From Margaritifera margaritifera (lineage: Eukaryota; Mollusca; Bivalvia; Unionida; Margaritiferidae): 64,000 bases of DNA. The DNA is taken from positions 267,874 to 331,873 of the forward strand of contig JAQPZY010000679.1 in assembly GCA_029931535.1 (NCBI GenBank), given 5' to 3'. The translations under genes and the position numbers were made by a program. The notes below the pieces were generated by a model. The model saw only the letters and a list, made by a program, of their open reading frames with translations, was not told where the DNA came from and made no database searches. The stretch's first letter is position 1; each line of letters begins with the position of its first letter. Positions 1-14,645 of the stretch are shown in pieces.

Positions 1-4279
<4,279 letters not shown>

Positions 4280-6770
4280 TGAAAGTATTTTTGCGGTGCA
4301 GAACTTTTTTAGCTTATGCATCTTTAAAAGTACAGTTTAATTATTTCTTAAAATACTTCTTGCTTTTCACAAAGAAGGAAAACATAGTCTTAAAGTCCAC
4401 GATTCTTTCTGTTGCCGTATTAATTTTTCACAAAAACAACAAGACCTTTACATCAGTTACTAAATGACCTCGCAAAGAAAAGGACAGCAATAATGAACTA
4501 TGCATATTAAACAGGCAAAGCATAAGGTGTATATAACCTGAGGACAGTTATGAAAAATTAATTGTAATTCAGTGTCACATACGTTGATGTTTTGTTTAAA
4601 ACAAAAATTTTAAACAGCATTGCGTGGAAATTCTTTGTTCTTGAAAAAAATGGGTTCAGCTAGGTAGATACAAATATTTAGGAAGAAAAGGGCACAGTTT
4701 CTTTAAACTAAGACCTGCTGTGTCTTGTCAATTTTTCGATTGTGTACTTAAACATGTATATGTGTTTGCTTATATGTTTGTATGTAGGCCTGCCAACAGA
4801 AATTCCGAGCCCCTGGGCAGAGCGGTCTTGGCCCCCAAAACTAGTTAAATTTTATGTATATAAAATTCTGTGTACAGTTTTGCATATAAAACCTGTAGTA
4901 ATCGATCATAACTTAGACTCTCGCAAGGAACAAATTTAATATTTACTGCACAGATTAATTTATTTTTTATAACTGAGTTGACGGCGGGTCCCTAGAAATC
5001 CCCGGGCCCCTGGGTAATTGTCCCCCCCCCCCGGACTGTTTGTATGTGTGTCTTTATTAGAAAAGGTCTTATTATGATCTTCCAATTTTGTGCAAGTGGT
5101 ATCTATACCAGCGTTTTGACTCCCGTCAATGTTCATCCTTTAGCATGTTTTCATGTTTATCTTCACAATTTGGAGCCAATAAAATATACAAATAATATAG
5201 TTTATTTTGTTGGGATATTATATTATGGTTGAGATAAAGAACGGTACCAATACTATTACCACCATCAACGCAAATCTAAGTACTACCCAACCAATCTCCA
5301 ACGGCATAATCACTTTGGAGCCATAATCCAAAACCTTCTTACATGTATTATTATTACAGCACACATAACATTTGCTCGAGAAAAGTACAAAAATGTCACT
5401 GTAATTGCAAATTGTGTACCTTTGATCTTTGACCCCGTTGTTAGAACTGCAGGGAAGGGAGCTAAAATTCCGGCTTCTTGCCCAAGTTTATGTCATGGAC
5501 AACCAATGCTTATACAAAATAGGTGGTCATCGTTCCCGAGCTGATTCGGTCGTCTAGAAAACAACATTCTGTATGTATATCTTAATGAAATTTTTACTAT
5601 TAATTTCCATCTTTTTCTCTCTGATTTACACTTTACATTTTATTGTATTTCTTCATGTTCTGCGTTTTTCTTACCATAATGCCAATATATGGCTTAATGA
5701 ACTGATTGTAAACTTTTACATCTTCAATATTTAACTTTTCAACTTAAAGCTTTGCTATAATCCCTATATTTGTGACATCCCGTTTTTTATATTTCACGGA
5801 TAGTTAATGTCAATATTTAATACTATTGAAAGACACATACTATATTTGGCCCAATGACAACAAAATATTCTTACACTCTCACCCATACTAAATTGAAAAT
5901 CCTAGTATCTGATTGGCTAATGTGAAATGGCTCACCAATCAGACGTCAATAGTTTGAGTTGTGTCAGAGTTTTAAGGGAGATTCGTTTGTTTCTTTTTGT
6001 TACACCAGGGCCTGTACACGCGTTCTAATTCAAATAGCTGGAAATGTTACATTTTACTACAGAAAAATATGGTAATATTTACCTTTTAATGTAGCCATGT
6101 ATCAGATTCCATATTTAGAGTCATTGCTTGGTTAAAAAAAATATTGAAAATATTAATTCAGGTACTTGATTGCAGAGTTAAATATTTGTTCAGGGACAGC
6201 CCTACCGTCGCAACTTACTTTTCCTACAAGACGATCTTTTGTTTCAGGTCTCGAGGGCTTGCATAAAAAGAAAAAAAGGAAGTGGGAGAGGGCACTATGA
6301 AACTTGAGTACAATGTTGAATCTCTTGCTCTGCTGCACATAAGCGGGAGTGGTTGCTGCTTTACTTGTATGGATAATTTTACTATAACTGCAAACAGATA
6401 CACGTATGCACGCAATAAAGCTTGTACATGTTAAGTATCCATTAAACCAAGTTAAAACACCGATTATGTAGTGATTACAAACGAAAACAAAATTATTACT
6501 CACAAAGAATTGAATAAATAATTAGATTTTTTGTGCAAACTGATAGGAAAGAGAAAAATAAAATTGGTTAAAGGCTTCTGATGTCAAATGCTTTTAGCAC
6601 AGGTGTGCATTTTCCCGAGTTGTCTCTGTTCTTTGTTATAGATCAAAATCATTTTCGTACCAAAGTTCAAAGTAAAACAACAAAGTAACTTATTATTGCT
6701 GAGTGAGTCACAGTCGTTAAAACAGCAAAAACTAAAATTTAAATGTTTTCTAAAGGCGTATAATCAAGGT
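4280..6770. repeat. Old duplicated segment, copy 1 (partner 44690-47560)
   Basis: Collinear similarity with 44690-47560 at many points: 'aaaggacagcaataatgaac' vs 'aaaagacagcaatgataaat', 'cagctaggtagatacaaata' vs 'caactaggtaaataaagata', 'tctgattggctaatgtgaaa' vs 'tctgattggctaatgtaaaa', 'ttttttgtgcaaactgatag' vs 'cattttgtgcaagctaatag'. Order and orientation are conserved. No coding exon was recognised in it. C-rich sequence near 4980-5040 is not obviously shared. Confidence 0.65.
5909..5942. promoter_or_regulatory. Inverted CCAAT-box pair in duplicated segment, copy 1
   Basis: 'ctgattggctaa' and 'ctcaccaatcag' place ATTGG (5912-5916) and CCAAT (5935-5939) in opposite orientation, 23 bp start to start. 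The same pair with the same spacing is kept in copy 2 while the flanks have diverged. Inverted CCAAT pairs are typical NF-Y sites; promoter function is inference. Confidence 0.4.
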
Positions 6771-7000
6771 CATGCACACTTCTCTTCCGTTTCAAAGAAG
6801 AACATACACAGCCTCAATCTAATTGTCTTTGAGGGAGAAAGACACATGTATAGTTGACTGCATTTTTGTCTTTGTATGTGTTTTTCACCAGTACAAGTAT
6901 TTTTGTTAAATATACTCTTAATTTTGTATTGTTTATTTCTTCGTGTCCCTAGTTTGGGAAGAAAGAAAGACTGTGTCAGTCGCGAGTAGCAACCAACACT

Positions 7001-7003
<3 letters not shown>

Positions 7004-7074
<71 letters not shown>
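7004..7074. repeat. (GA)n microsatellite
   Basis: About 35 uninterrupted GA repeats shortly after the end of duplicated segment copy 1. Confidence 0.95.
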
Positions 7075-7076
<2 letters not shown>

Positions 7077-9111
7077 TTATAATCAACAAAAATCATATAA
7101 ATATTAGTTAATTTGTGAATACACATCTTTTTGCTGCCAGGATGTCAGGTTAGATGTCCTTTTTCCTCAAAGCTTGCAGTTGTGAAATACCTGAGGATAA
7201 CACAGCCCACCACTGACTTTATATATTAAAATGTTTATTAGGTACAGTTTCACCCTGTTACTCCTGACAGTTTTATTTCTTTTACGATTACGATTCAGTA
7301 AAAACATGATGTCTCATTTCATATTTGACACCAGGCAAACAGCTGAAATTAATCCGCAGTTTATTATTTTTTTATTGCCTTTCTTGTAAAATTCATTTTT
7401 TTTCTCAGGTAAATGTCATGTGATATGGAGACAAACTTATCATTAAAACAGAAAATATCGTGTGTAACTAAAGCGACCTGCTGATTCAGAACTTCCAGAC
7501 AATATGGGGCGAAGTGTACAGTTTCTACTATATACTGAGTTTAAGTATTCAACATAGATCGACGGTGAGTTTTGTTAAAGTAAGGAAGATAAAATGATAA
7601 TAATGGACAATGATAAGATAAAGACAGATATCATGATCTTTTCAATACACTTGTATTATATCTTATCAGTTGTTAAAATTGTATTATTATACACACAATT
7701 AGCGAAACTGAGCTTTAAACAACATAATAGTATCATCTTTGAGACAGAAATTTATTTCTCAATATGACACGCACTACTTTTCAGCTAGTGCAAAAATAAT
7801 ACCCTTCGCAGCTATACAAGCCCTCGAACGCAGTCTGTAATACGAAGAGTCTTTTTAATGAAAGCAAATTTGATACACATGAAACTATTTCTATGGCATT
7901 TTCTCTCAGCCTTTTATGAATTAATTATCAAGTGGTGAAAAAGCAAATTGAAACTTGACCCATTTATTGTTAGCAATGAAACAAGAACCCCAACCACCCA
8001 AATAGATTCGAGGCATATCCTTTCTTCATTTTATCAACGGTGTGTCAATACCTTAAATAGGTCAAACCGGGATAAATCAAAACTAAAGTTATTAAAGTGG
8101 AATGTCCAGGTATTTGAACATCAAAAATTCAGATTAAATTGCAGCTGCTTACGCAAGGTCGAAATAACTTCAACACTGAATGAAATACCGCAAAGTCATC
8201 TTTACAGGATTTCTATTTTGTTTTGTTTAGTTTTGTTTATACACCAGACAAAAATATAGTACCTATCGGAATATCACTCTGCTATTTCCGTCAAATCGAG
8301 AAATAAATTTATCGACTTGAAGAAAAGAGCAGGGATGTTCCGATTGATATAGTATTGTACTCCAATGGGAATGTTCGACTCTCGTTCAGAAGATGCGACG
8401 ATGTTCCGAATAGATTCTACCCAATGCCTGTATAGAGCAAACCTTCTACAAGTTAGAAACCTTGCTACATGTACGCTACTAGCTTGACTACAGAGCAAAG
8501 TTCAATTTCAATCAAGTTTTAATGTGCTGTTAAAAAATATTAGTGTGAAGATCACTTGTTTAATTTTCATTCTACGACAATTTCTGACAGATATGTAAAG
8601 TATACGGGATGTCGTGCAGAGGTTTTTGAAGTGGAGGGCAAAAGATTACCGGAAGAAAACCACCGACCAGACAAGACCAATCCAAGCTGCTGGATGAAGA
8701 GCCACAATCTAGTACAATTTCCAACAAAGGTCCTTTTACGCGGATCAGCTTTAAAAACAGAACGAATGATTGTTAACAAATACCAAAGCATACAAAGAAG
8801 GAATAAATAGATAAGGTAGAAGAAGAAAGAAAGGAAAAAGAAAGAACAAGTAGAGAACAAAGGAGAGAAGGAACAAAACCTCATTATTCAATCGAGTGCA
8901 AACTCTTTCATGAAAGGTCCCCAAGTAGTTTTCTTTTACAAAAACAAAAAATGAGGTATTCAGAAGTTTTTTAAAATGTGATTGCGTAGATTAAACCATA
9001 AGCTTCAGCACTGGAAACACAATGTAAACAGCATGTTATGGAAAATGCAGTCCACGCATTCACTGCAGCCACATATTTGTGTCGTGTTAAAACAACACCT
9101 GGGATTTTAGC
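7075..9111. other. 3' flank of the MAM gene; nothing else recognised
   Basis: Short open frames at 7948-8259 (plus), 8274-8498 (minus) and 8556-8810 (plus) show no family motif. The MAM gene's 3' untranslated region should lie in the upper part on the minus strand. Its end was not located. Confidence 0.5.
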
Positions 9112-9354
9112 TCAAGTCCTTTCCGCCGATTGCTCAGGTTCTTTTCCCTTCCTCCTCTCGTGCCTGTGTCTCCGTCGTAGCAGACTTCTATACCGCTCAA
9201 TCTGAGATAGGACAGTTGAGTTGTTGCTGTTATCCAATGCTATTTGCACTGTTCTGACGGTACCCGAAGGAGGACAATCGCCGTCTCTGACGTTAACGTC
9301 ATCTATTGAGATATCTCCCTCATAACCGTTCTCGACAACACCTTCAAACACCAG
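9112..9354 (-). CDS. MAM-domain gene, last exon (end of MAM domain, basic tail, stop)
   Basis: Read on the minus strand, ATGCAG (acceptor 9356-9355) is followed in phase 0 by LVFEGVVENGYEGDISIDD and then VNVRDGDCPPSG. This is the canonical MAM C-terminus (F-E-G ... G-D-I-x-I-D-D ... G-x-C) with the fourth conserved cysteine. About 50 further residues follow: N-N-S and N-S-T sequons, then a strongly basic stretch (RRRHRHERRKGK), ending in TGA at 9114-9112. No transmembrane helix is seen, so as read the protein would end in a soluble tail. The tail may instead be intron read-through with the real exon ending near CPPSG (a weak GTACCG lies there), or a terminal exon specific to one isoform. No convincing polyadenylation signal was identified downstream; loose ATTAAA matches exist near 8.5 kb. 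Confidence 0.82.
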   Translation of the reverse strand: MVFEGVVENGYEGDISIDDVNVRDGDCPPSGTVRTVQIALDNSNNSTVLSQIERYRSLLRRRHRHERRKGKEPEQSAERT

Positions 9355-9480
9355 CTGCATTTATGAAAATGAATACAACAGTTTCAAATAATAGATTGAA
9401 TAGGTTAAATGACACTTTTTAATATCAGTAGCATGACGAAGTAAGTGAACATTATGTTTATCCACATTCCAAATTAAATA

Positions 9481-9483
<3 letters not shown>

Positions 9484-9515
<32 letters not shown>

Positions 9516-9547
9516 TGTATGTGTGTGTGTTTGTGTGTGTGTGTGTT
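9484..9547. repeat. (AT)n followed by (GT)n
   Basis: About 14 AT repeats, 'gcatgta', then an interrupted (TG)n run, within the last intron of the MAM gene about 130 bp from the last exon. Confidence 0.95.
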
Positions 9548-9549
9548 TT

Positions 9550-9661
9550 ATGGATGTAAATTGTTTATTCTCCTGTCGAAGAGCTCGTTTATCTCGAAAC
9601 GTTGAGAAACTGTTTTGTATTTGCGCCGTTATAAATTTTTGTGTCATTATATATATATATA
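9550..9661 (+). repeat. Second putative Penelope-type 3' tail next to (AT)n
   Basis: It contains 'tctcctgtcgaagagctcg', 'tctcgaaacgttgagaaact' and 'gtatttgcgccgttata', aligning with 25140-25200. It ends in a short (TA)n run and is preceded by (AT)n(GT)n at 9484-9547. No coding part of such an element was seen nearby. Confidence 0.4.
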
Positions 9662-9689
9662 TTACATACATGCGTACACAACAAATACA

Positions 9690-9860
9690 GAGACAGAGGC
9701 ATGGAGAGAGAGAATGTCAGAAAATATAATCAAACAGGTACAAGTTAGAGAGTTATTATTATTAGTTCCAAGTCGAAATCGAACTAGGGCTGCAAGATAC
9801 GGCACCAAATGCCTAGTTCTCATACACCAGCGCTCGAATCCACCCGGTATTTGTGTGTGC
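9690..9860. repeat. Possible SINE-related sequence
   Basis: Contains 'gaaatcgaactagggctgc' (minus: 'agttcgatttc') and 'gcgctcgaatcc', both resembling B boxes on opposite strands, just after the Penelope-type tail and a short (TA)n. The family was not identified and the element's limits are unclear. Confidence 0.3.
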
Positions 9861-10126
9861 ACATCCCCATACAAGTGCTATATGAGTATCGTTACTTTGT
9901 AGGAAAAGCTATGGTTTTTGGTAGCTTATAATTTTTTCTCACTAAACTTAATGTAAAAAATAACACTGGATTGTCATATTGATTTCATTTTCATGTGTAT
10001 GAATGTTTCTAATTACAAGGAACTACTGTATACAAAGAATAAAGTGAATTGATTGTTCAGAAATACTCAGATTTCAATCTTTTGATGTTAACTGTAAAAC
10101 AAAAATGTGCTGTTAAATAGTAAACA

Positions 10127-10128
<2 letters not shown>

Positions 10129-10219
<91 letters not shown>
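10129..10219. repeat. (AT)n microsatellite, ~45 repeats
   Basis: Pure AT run of about 90 bp, self-complementary and able to form a cruciform. Confidence 0.95.
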
Positions 10220-10220
<1 letters not shown>

Positions 10221-10294
10221 TCTTGATGTGACATACAATCGCAAAACCACATACCAAAAGAGTTCTTGCCCCCTACTAGGATCAAAACACAAAT

Positions 10295-10540
10295 ACAAAT
10301 GTGGCTTTATATTTATTACATACCCTCATTCCAGATATTTCTCGTTATACAGTGTGGATGAAGTTCAAAGTAGATTGGAATTTATGAAAGTTTGATTCGG
10401 TGCAACTAAGAATAACAAAAGGCGGACTCTTGTGAAAACAGCAAAATAGTTCCAATCTGGGTTTGCGATGCAAAAATACGGATTGGACATCCGTATCGAA
10501 GAATGCTAGATCAATCATGTAAGATCAAAAGGGTATGTAA
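10295..10540. repeat. Dispersed repeat, copy 1 (pair with 17328-17583)
   Basis: 'ggctttatatttattacata', 'tttgattcggtgcaac' and 'gtgaaaacagcaaaatagtt' followed by 'gacatccgtatcgaag' line up in order with 17328-17583. It is non-coding, the family is unknown, and the clear ends of the element were not found. Confidence 0.6.
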
Positions 10541-11099
10541 TACATTTCTAAAATACAGTCCAAATTCGACAGCAAGATTCGGCTTCTTCAACTATAAGAT
10601 GTGCCTGAATTTATTTATTATGCTTTTCTTTTTCACATATCACTAGTTTGTTTTCCTCTCAAAAGTATTGGAGGAAATATTTAAAAATCCGCACAAAACC
10701 AGTGTTACCTCATAAAAAACTTTACCCTAACCACAAAACAAGCGTAGCTCACTGAGAAAGCACAAATCTGTTAAAAATGTATCACATTAAAATACATAGT
10801 TTTGCAATTGTTTGTCACAATTGCACATCAAGAGAATATACATACAGAATGTAACTTTCCCAAATCTGAAGCATCCTGTTTCAATAAGAAACAAAAATAA
10901 GAGATTCAACCATCTCGGAATTTATTTCTGCTTGTAAGACAGTAATCCAACTGTTCTCGACTCTTCTGCTTTGTTTCATTTGACACCCCACCCCCTGAAC
11001 ACTACCACCACAGGAATAAACAAAATCAGATGATGAAGCCTAAATCTATTACTAAAATCTCACTCCATCTCGTGCTACGTTTCTAGAGTAATATTACGT

Positions 11100-11235
11100 C
11101 ATGCAAAAGCATGTAAAGTAAAGTGCCTTGCTCAAGGACACACCACGGTAGTCGATTCGGGCTGATCTAATGGTGGGAATCGAACCAGCAACATTTTGGT
11201 CACGAGTCCAACGCCTATATGGCTCAACAAGCGCG
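11100..11235 (-). mobile_element. SINE fragment, minus orientation, second copy
   Basis: 'aagtgccttgctcaaggaca', 'cggtagtcgattcgggctga' and 'ggaatcgaaccagcaac' align with 28770-28890. Read on the minus strand, 'ggttcgattcc' is a near-perfect B box. It lies in an intron of the MAM gene. Confidence 0.55.
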
Positions 11236-13160
11236 ACTCAGGCGTGTAGCAAGGAGCAAGCATACATAAATATTGATAGTTACTGCAAGTATGGCAGAAC
11301 ATAGGTAACTGAAATTTCAGAATGCTCCTTGCTGAAAGCTGAGTGGACGTTTAAATGGAAAAGTAGTTGTGTCGTGCAAGTTTGTAATTGTGTATTTAGA
11401 AAGGATAGCTTTAGGGTTCAAATTAACTTTCAAAATCGTAGCCAGCCAAAAACTGTGTATTGATATTAAGGTCCACTTTAACAACCCGCATCAATGTCTT
11501 TGATGTCATTTCGAGCTTCTGGGGTTGCTATTTTCTATTTATGAATGTGCTCCTGTGTCATGTCTTACAAAATTGTTACTTCTTCTTCTTGATTGTCCGT
11601 GATTTTGTGGTGTACGCAATGATGGATACGCGTTGAAAAGTTACAGGCTTTTGGTATTGGAATCAATATTTCTGTGTCAAAGGAATTTACAGATTATGTA
11701 GAAAAACACTACGATTACTCACTTACTATCCAAAAAAGGTTTTTAAATTTTTCCTTATTTTTGACCTACTGTGATTGTCATTGTTGATTTATTAGTTAGT
11801 TACTTGGTTTGTAACCTGGTAAGTTTGTTACGTAGTAAGCATTTAACTTAGTTAAAACTCTTTTTTTTTTTTTTGCATTTCCTGTTGAAACATGGTGCAT
11901 AATTTAGAAAGGTGCTTTGAATATTTCTCCTAAATATTGATACAAAATCGGTAAGATTGATTTAGATTGATTTTGCAGCATATCAAATTTCCAAAATATG
12001 TAAAGCATGGCATGTAGACACCCGAAATCATCTAATTTGTTTATATATTGATAAATCTGCACATAAGAAACATAGAATACCAAACAAAAAACATTAGCTA
12101 CCGCACATAAAAACCTTAGCAACTCCACGATCAAATGCATAACTTGAAAATTTTGATTATCTCTGTATCACGTTTTATATAAAATCATGGCACAATATTT
12201 GTTGCTTTCTATCGCCTTCATGTTATTTTTCCTTCACATAATGGTTTCATACATACATTTCTATTTTTTAATAACTGTAAAAACACTAGAAACTTTAGAA
12301 AAATATCTTGAAGTTTGTGCCTCATTTTATATTTAATATAAATGTTATAATATATGAAAGGATAAAATTAATCTTCGTTCTGTCAGATTGATAATACCAT
12401 GATATACGTATTGGATTGGTACCCACCAAAAACCCATAGCTTTTCACACAACAAATAAAAACAGCCACATGTTAAAAATTAGACTACAGTTTTCTGGTAT
12501 TTACAACGATAAGAAGAAGTCGAATCGAATTACGACCTTGATAAAAGAACGAAAGCGGTGTATTACTTAGATATGTATATATTTACTACATCATTAGGAT
12601 ACATCTGGATTAGCTGTTAGCGCCATCTCGAGCGGTGCATTATTTCTGGATTCTAGTTTCTACATCCCACACAGACTTAGGACTATGCATAATAAAATAT
12701 TCTTGCGGTATTTACATAAAGGGAGAAAATCGTGAAATGATGTACTACTACTACGACTACTACTACTACTAATAATAATAATATTGTGTTGGACTAAAAT
12801 AAACCGAGAGGTCAGAAAGCATCACGTGCTAGGTTGGATAGTAAAATGGTAGGAACTAGAACATTTGACTTTTCAGCCAGAGTCGCCACGTACTAATCTA
12901 ATGAGGCAAGTTCAATGCTGTCCACGCAGAGTTCGATTCAGTGAGTAGCATCTCCAGAGACTGAACATTGTGTCCAGCTGAGTTGAAATGGTTAGCTTGT
13001 GGACTTTTGTTTCTCAAATGACTTTTGCGATTGTTCATTCCATTCCTGAAGTCAATCGTTTCGTTATGGTATTGAGATAAAGTGTACCTATCCAAACTCT
13101 TAAATCCGTGTTCTCCTATTGACTTTTAACTTTTTCTTTTTGTTTTTTATCCGAAAACAA

Positions 13161-13162
<2 letters not shown>

Positions 13163-13203
<41 letters not shown>
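13163..13203. repeat. (AT)n microsatellite
   Basis: About 20 AT repeats in a MAM-gene intron. Confidence 0.95.
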
Positions 13204-13208
<5 letters not shown>

Positions 13209-13576
13209 GTCAGTATGCTTGTCGCTATAATTATGGGTAAGTCACTTTGTTGTTTTAATTCATGCATTTTTTCACTGGAAAGTTTGTTAAATCTAAGTAA
13301 TACTTCAAGCTAGAATTGAGAAACAACGGTCCACATTATTTCTCTTCAACCAATGCACAATTTTGTCTCTTTAAGTAGCAAGTGTTCGTCCCAAAGGATA
13401 TCAGATACTCTGAGAGACTGAACTATCGCTTCTTACAGGTAAAAAGAAAATGTTATAATTAGAAAAGCAGGTGCAACTTTATCGTAAAACAGTAACGTAT
13501 ATCTACAAATGAATGATTATTTTGAGCAGAGAAACATGTTGTTTATAACAGTAGTCTATAAATCCCTATTTTCTTT

Positions 13577-14190
13577 GATCACTGTCAACCGAGGATTGGA
13601 GACATGTTATACTTACAGTCTGACACTGTCAACCGAGCATTGGAAACCTGTTATACTTCCACTCTGACACTGTCAACCGAGCATTGGAAACCTGTTATAC
13701 TTACACTCTGACACTGTCAACCGAGCATTGGAAACCTGTTATACTTACACTCTGACACTGTCAACCGAGCAATGGAGACCTGTTATACTTACACTCTGAC
13801 ACTGTCAACCGAGCATTTTAGACCTGTTATGCTTACACTCTGACACTGCCAACCGAGCATTGGACACCTGTTATACTTACACTCTGACACTGTCAACCGA
13901 GCATTGGAGACATGTTATACTTACACTCTGACACTGTCAACCGAGCATTGGAGACCTGTTATACTTACACTCTGACACTGTTAACCGAGCATTGGAGACT
14001 TGTTATACTTACACTCTAACACTGTCAATCGAGCATTGGAGACCTGTTATACTTACACTCTGACACTGTCATCCGAGCATTGGAGACATGTTATACTACA
14101 CTCTGACACTGTCAACCGAGCATTGGAGACCTGATATACTTACACTCTGACACTGTCATCCGAGCATTGGAGACATGTTATGCTAACAAA
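13577..14190. repeat. 44 bp minisatellite, ~14 copies
   Basis: Unit 'actctgacactgtcaaccga' plus 'gcattggagacctgttatac' plus 'ttac'. Units vary mainly at 'gagacc/gaaacc/gagaca'. It lies in an intron of the MAM gene about 340 bp from the 14532-14645 exon. No functional seed was recognised. Confidence 0.9.
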
Positions 14191-14531
14191 CAAAAAATCC
14201 AAGAAAGTTTTGTTTTGATATATTTTCGTCATATGGAATATTTGTCAAGACATCGGGGTGTAATGTTTTGTATATATTAGTAAGGTTAATATGTTTAATG
14301 GTTGCAAAGCTAAAGGGTTTAGTGATACTGTATGTTAAGAAATGGTATAAGTAGGAAGATGCACGCTATCCACGAATTTGCAACTGCATGACGGGAACTC
14401 TGTAATAAGTGAACTAGTTGGGTGTTATATATCAGTGAAAACTACGAAATTAATGTATTACATTTTTATAAGTTGAAGCCAAACTTTACAAATAAAACAA
14501 GAAACATCACAAACTTTGTACATATTTTTAC

Positions 14532-14645
14532 CTGGTATCCGGTTTTTGCGAGATGCTCCGGAACAGACAATCGTGCCAATATCCACATGTTGCCTTGGTT
14601 ACCATAAACTCGCCACACGGATTCCAGATCTCTGGCACCACTGAC
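14532..14645 (-). CDS. MAM-domain gene, third visible exon
   Basis: A phase 0-0 exon of 114 bp (38 codons), preceded by TTTTTCAG (acceptor 14648-14646) and followed by GTAAAA at 14531. The product runs VSGARDLESVWRVYGNQG, then NMWILARLSVPEH, ending in GYQ. 'W-x-x-x-GNQG-x-x-W' followed by an 'A-x-(L/V)-x-(V/I)' strand is the typical second half of a MAM domain, and the order and phase fit the exons on either side. A second AG six bases into the exon (GTCAG) could serve as an alternative acceptor that drops two codons; the first gives the simpler junction. Confidence 0.9.

Larger units (their letters stand above)
9355..14531 (-). other. Intron of the MAM gene (between third and last visible exons)
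   Basis: About 5.2 kb, phase 0. It contains the 44 bp minisatellite, (AT)n runs at 13163-13203, 10129-10219 and 9484-9512, a (ACT)n/(AAT)n stretch near 12739-12785, SINE-like and dispersed repeats at 9.7-11.3 kb and a possible Penelope-type 3' tail near 9.55-9.66 kb. The stretch 11240-12735 shows nothing recognisable. Confidence 0.75.

Noticed and set aside
8556..8810. 84-codon plus-strand open frame
   Set aside because: No family resemblance; it lies in the 3' flank of the MAM gene on the opposite strand.
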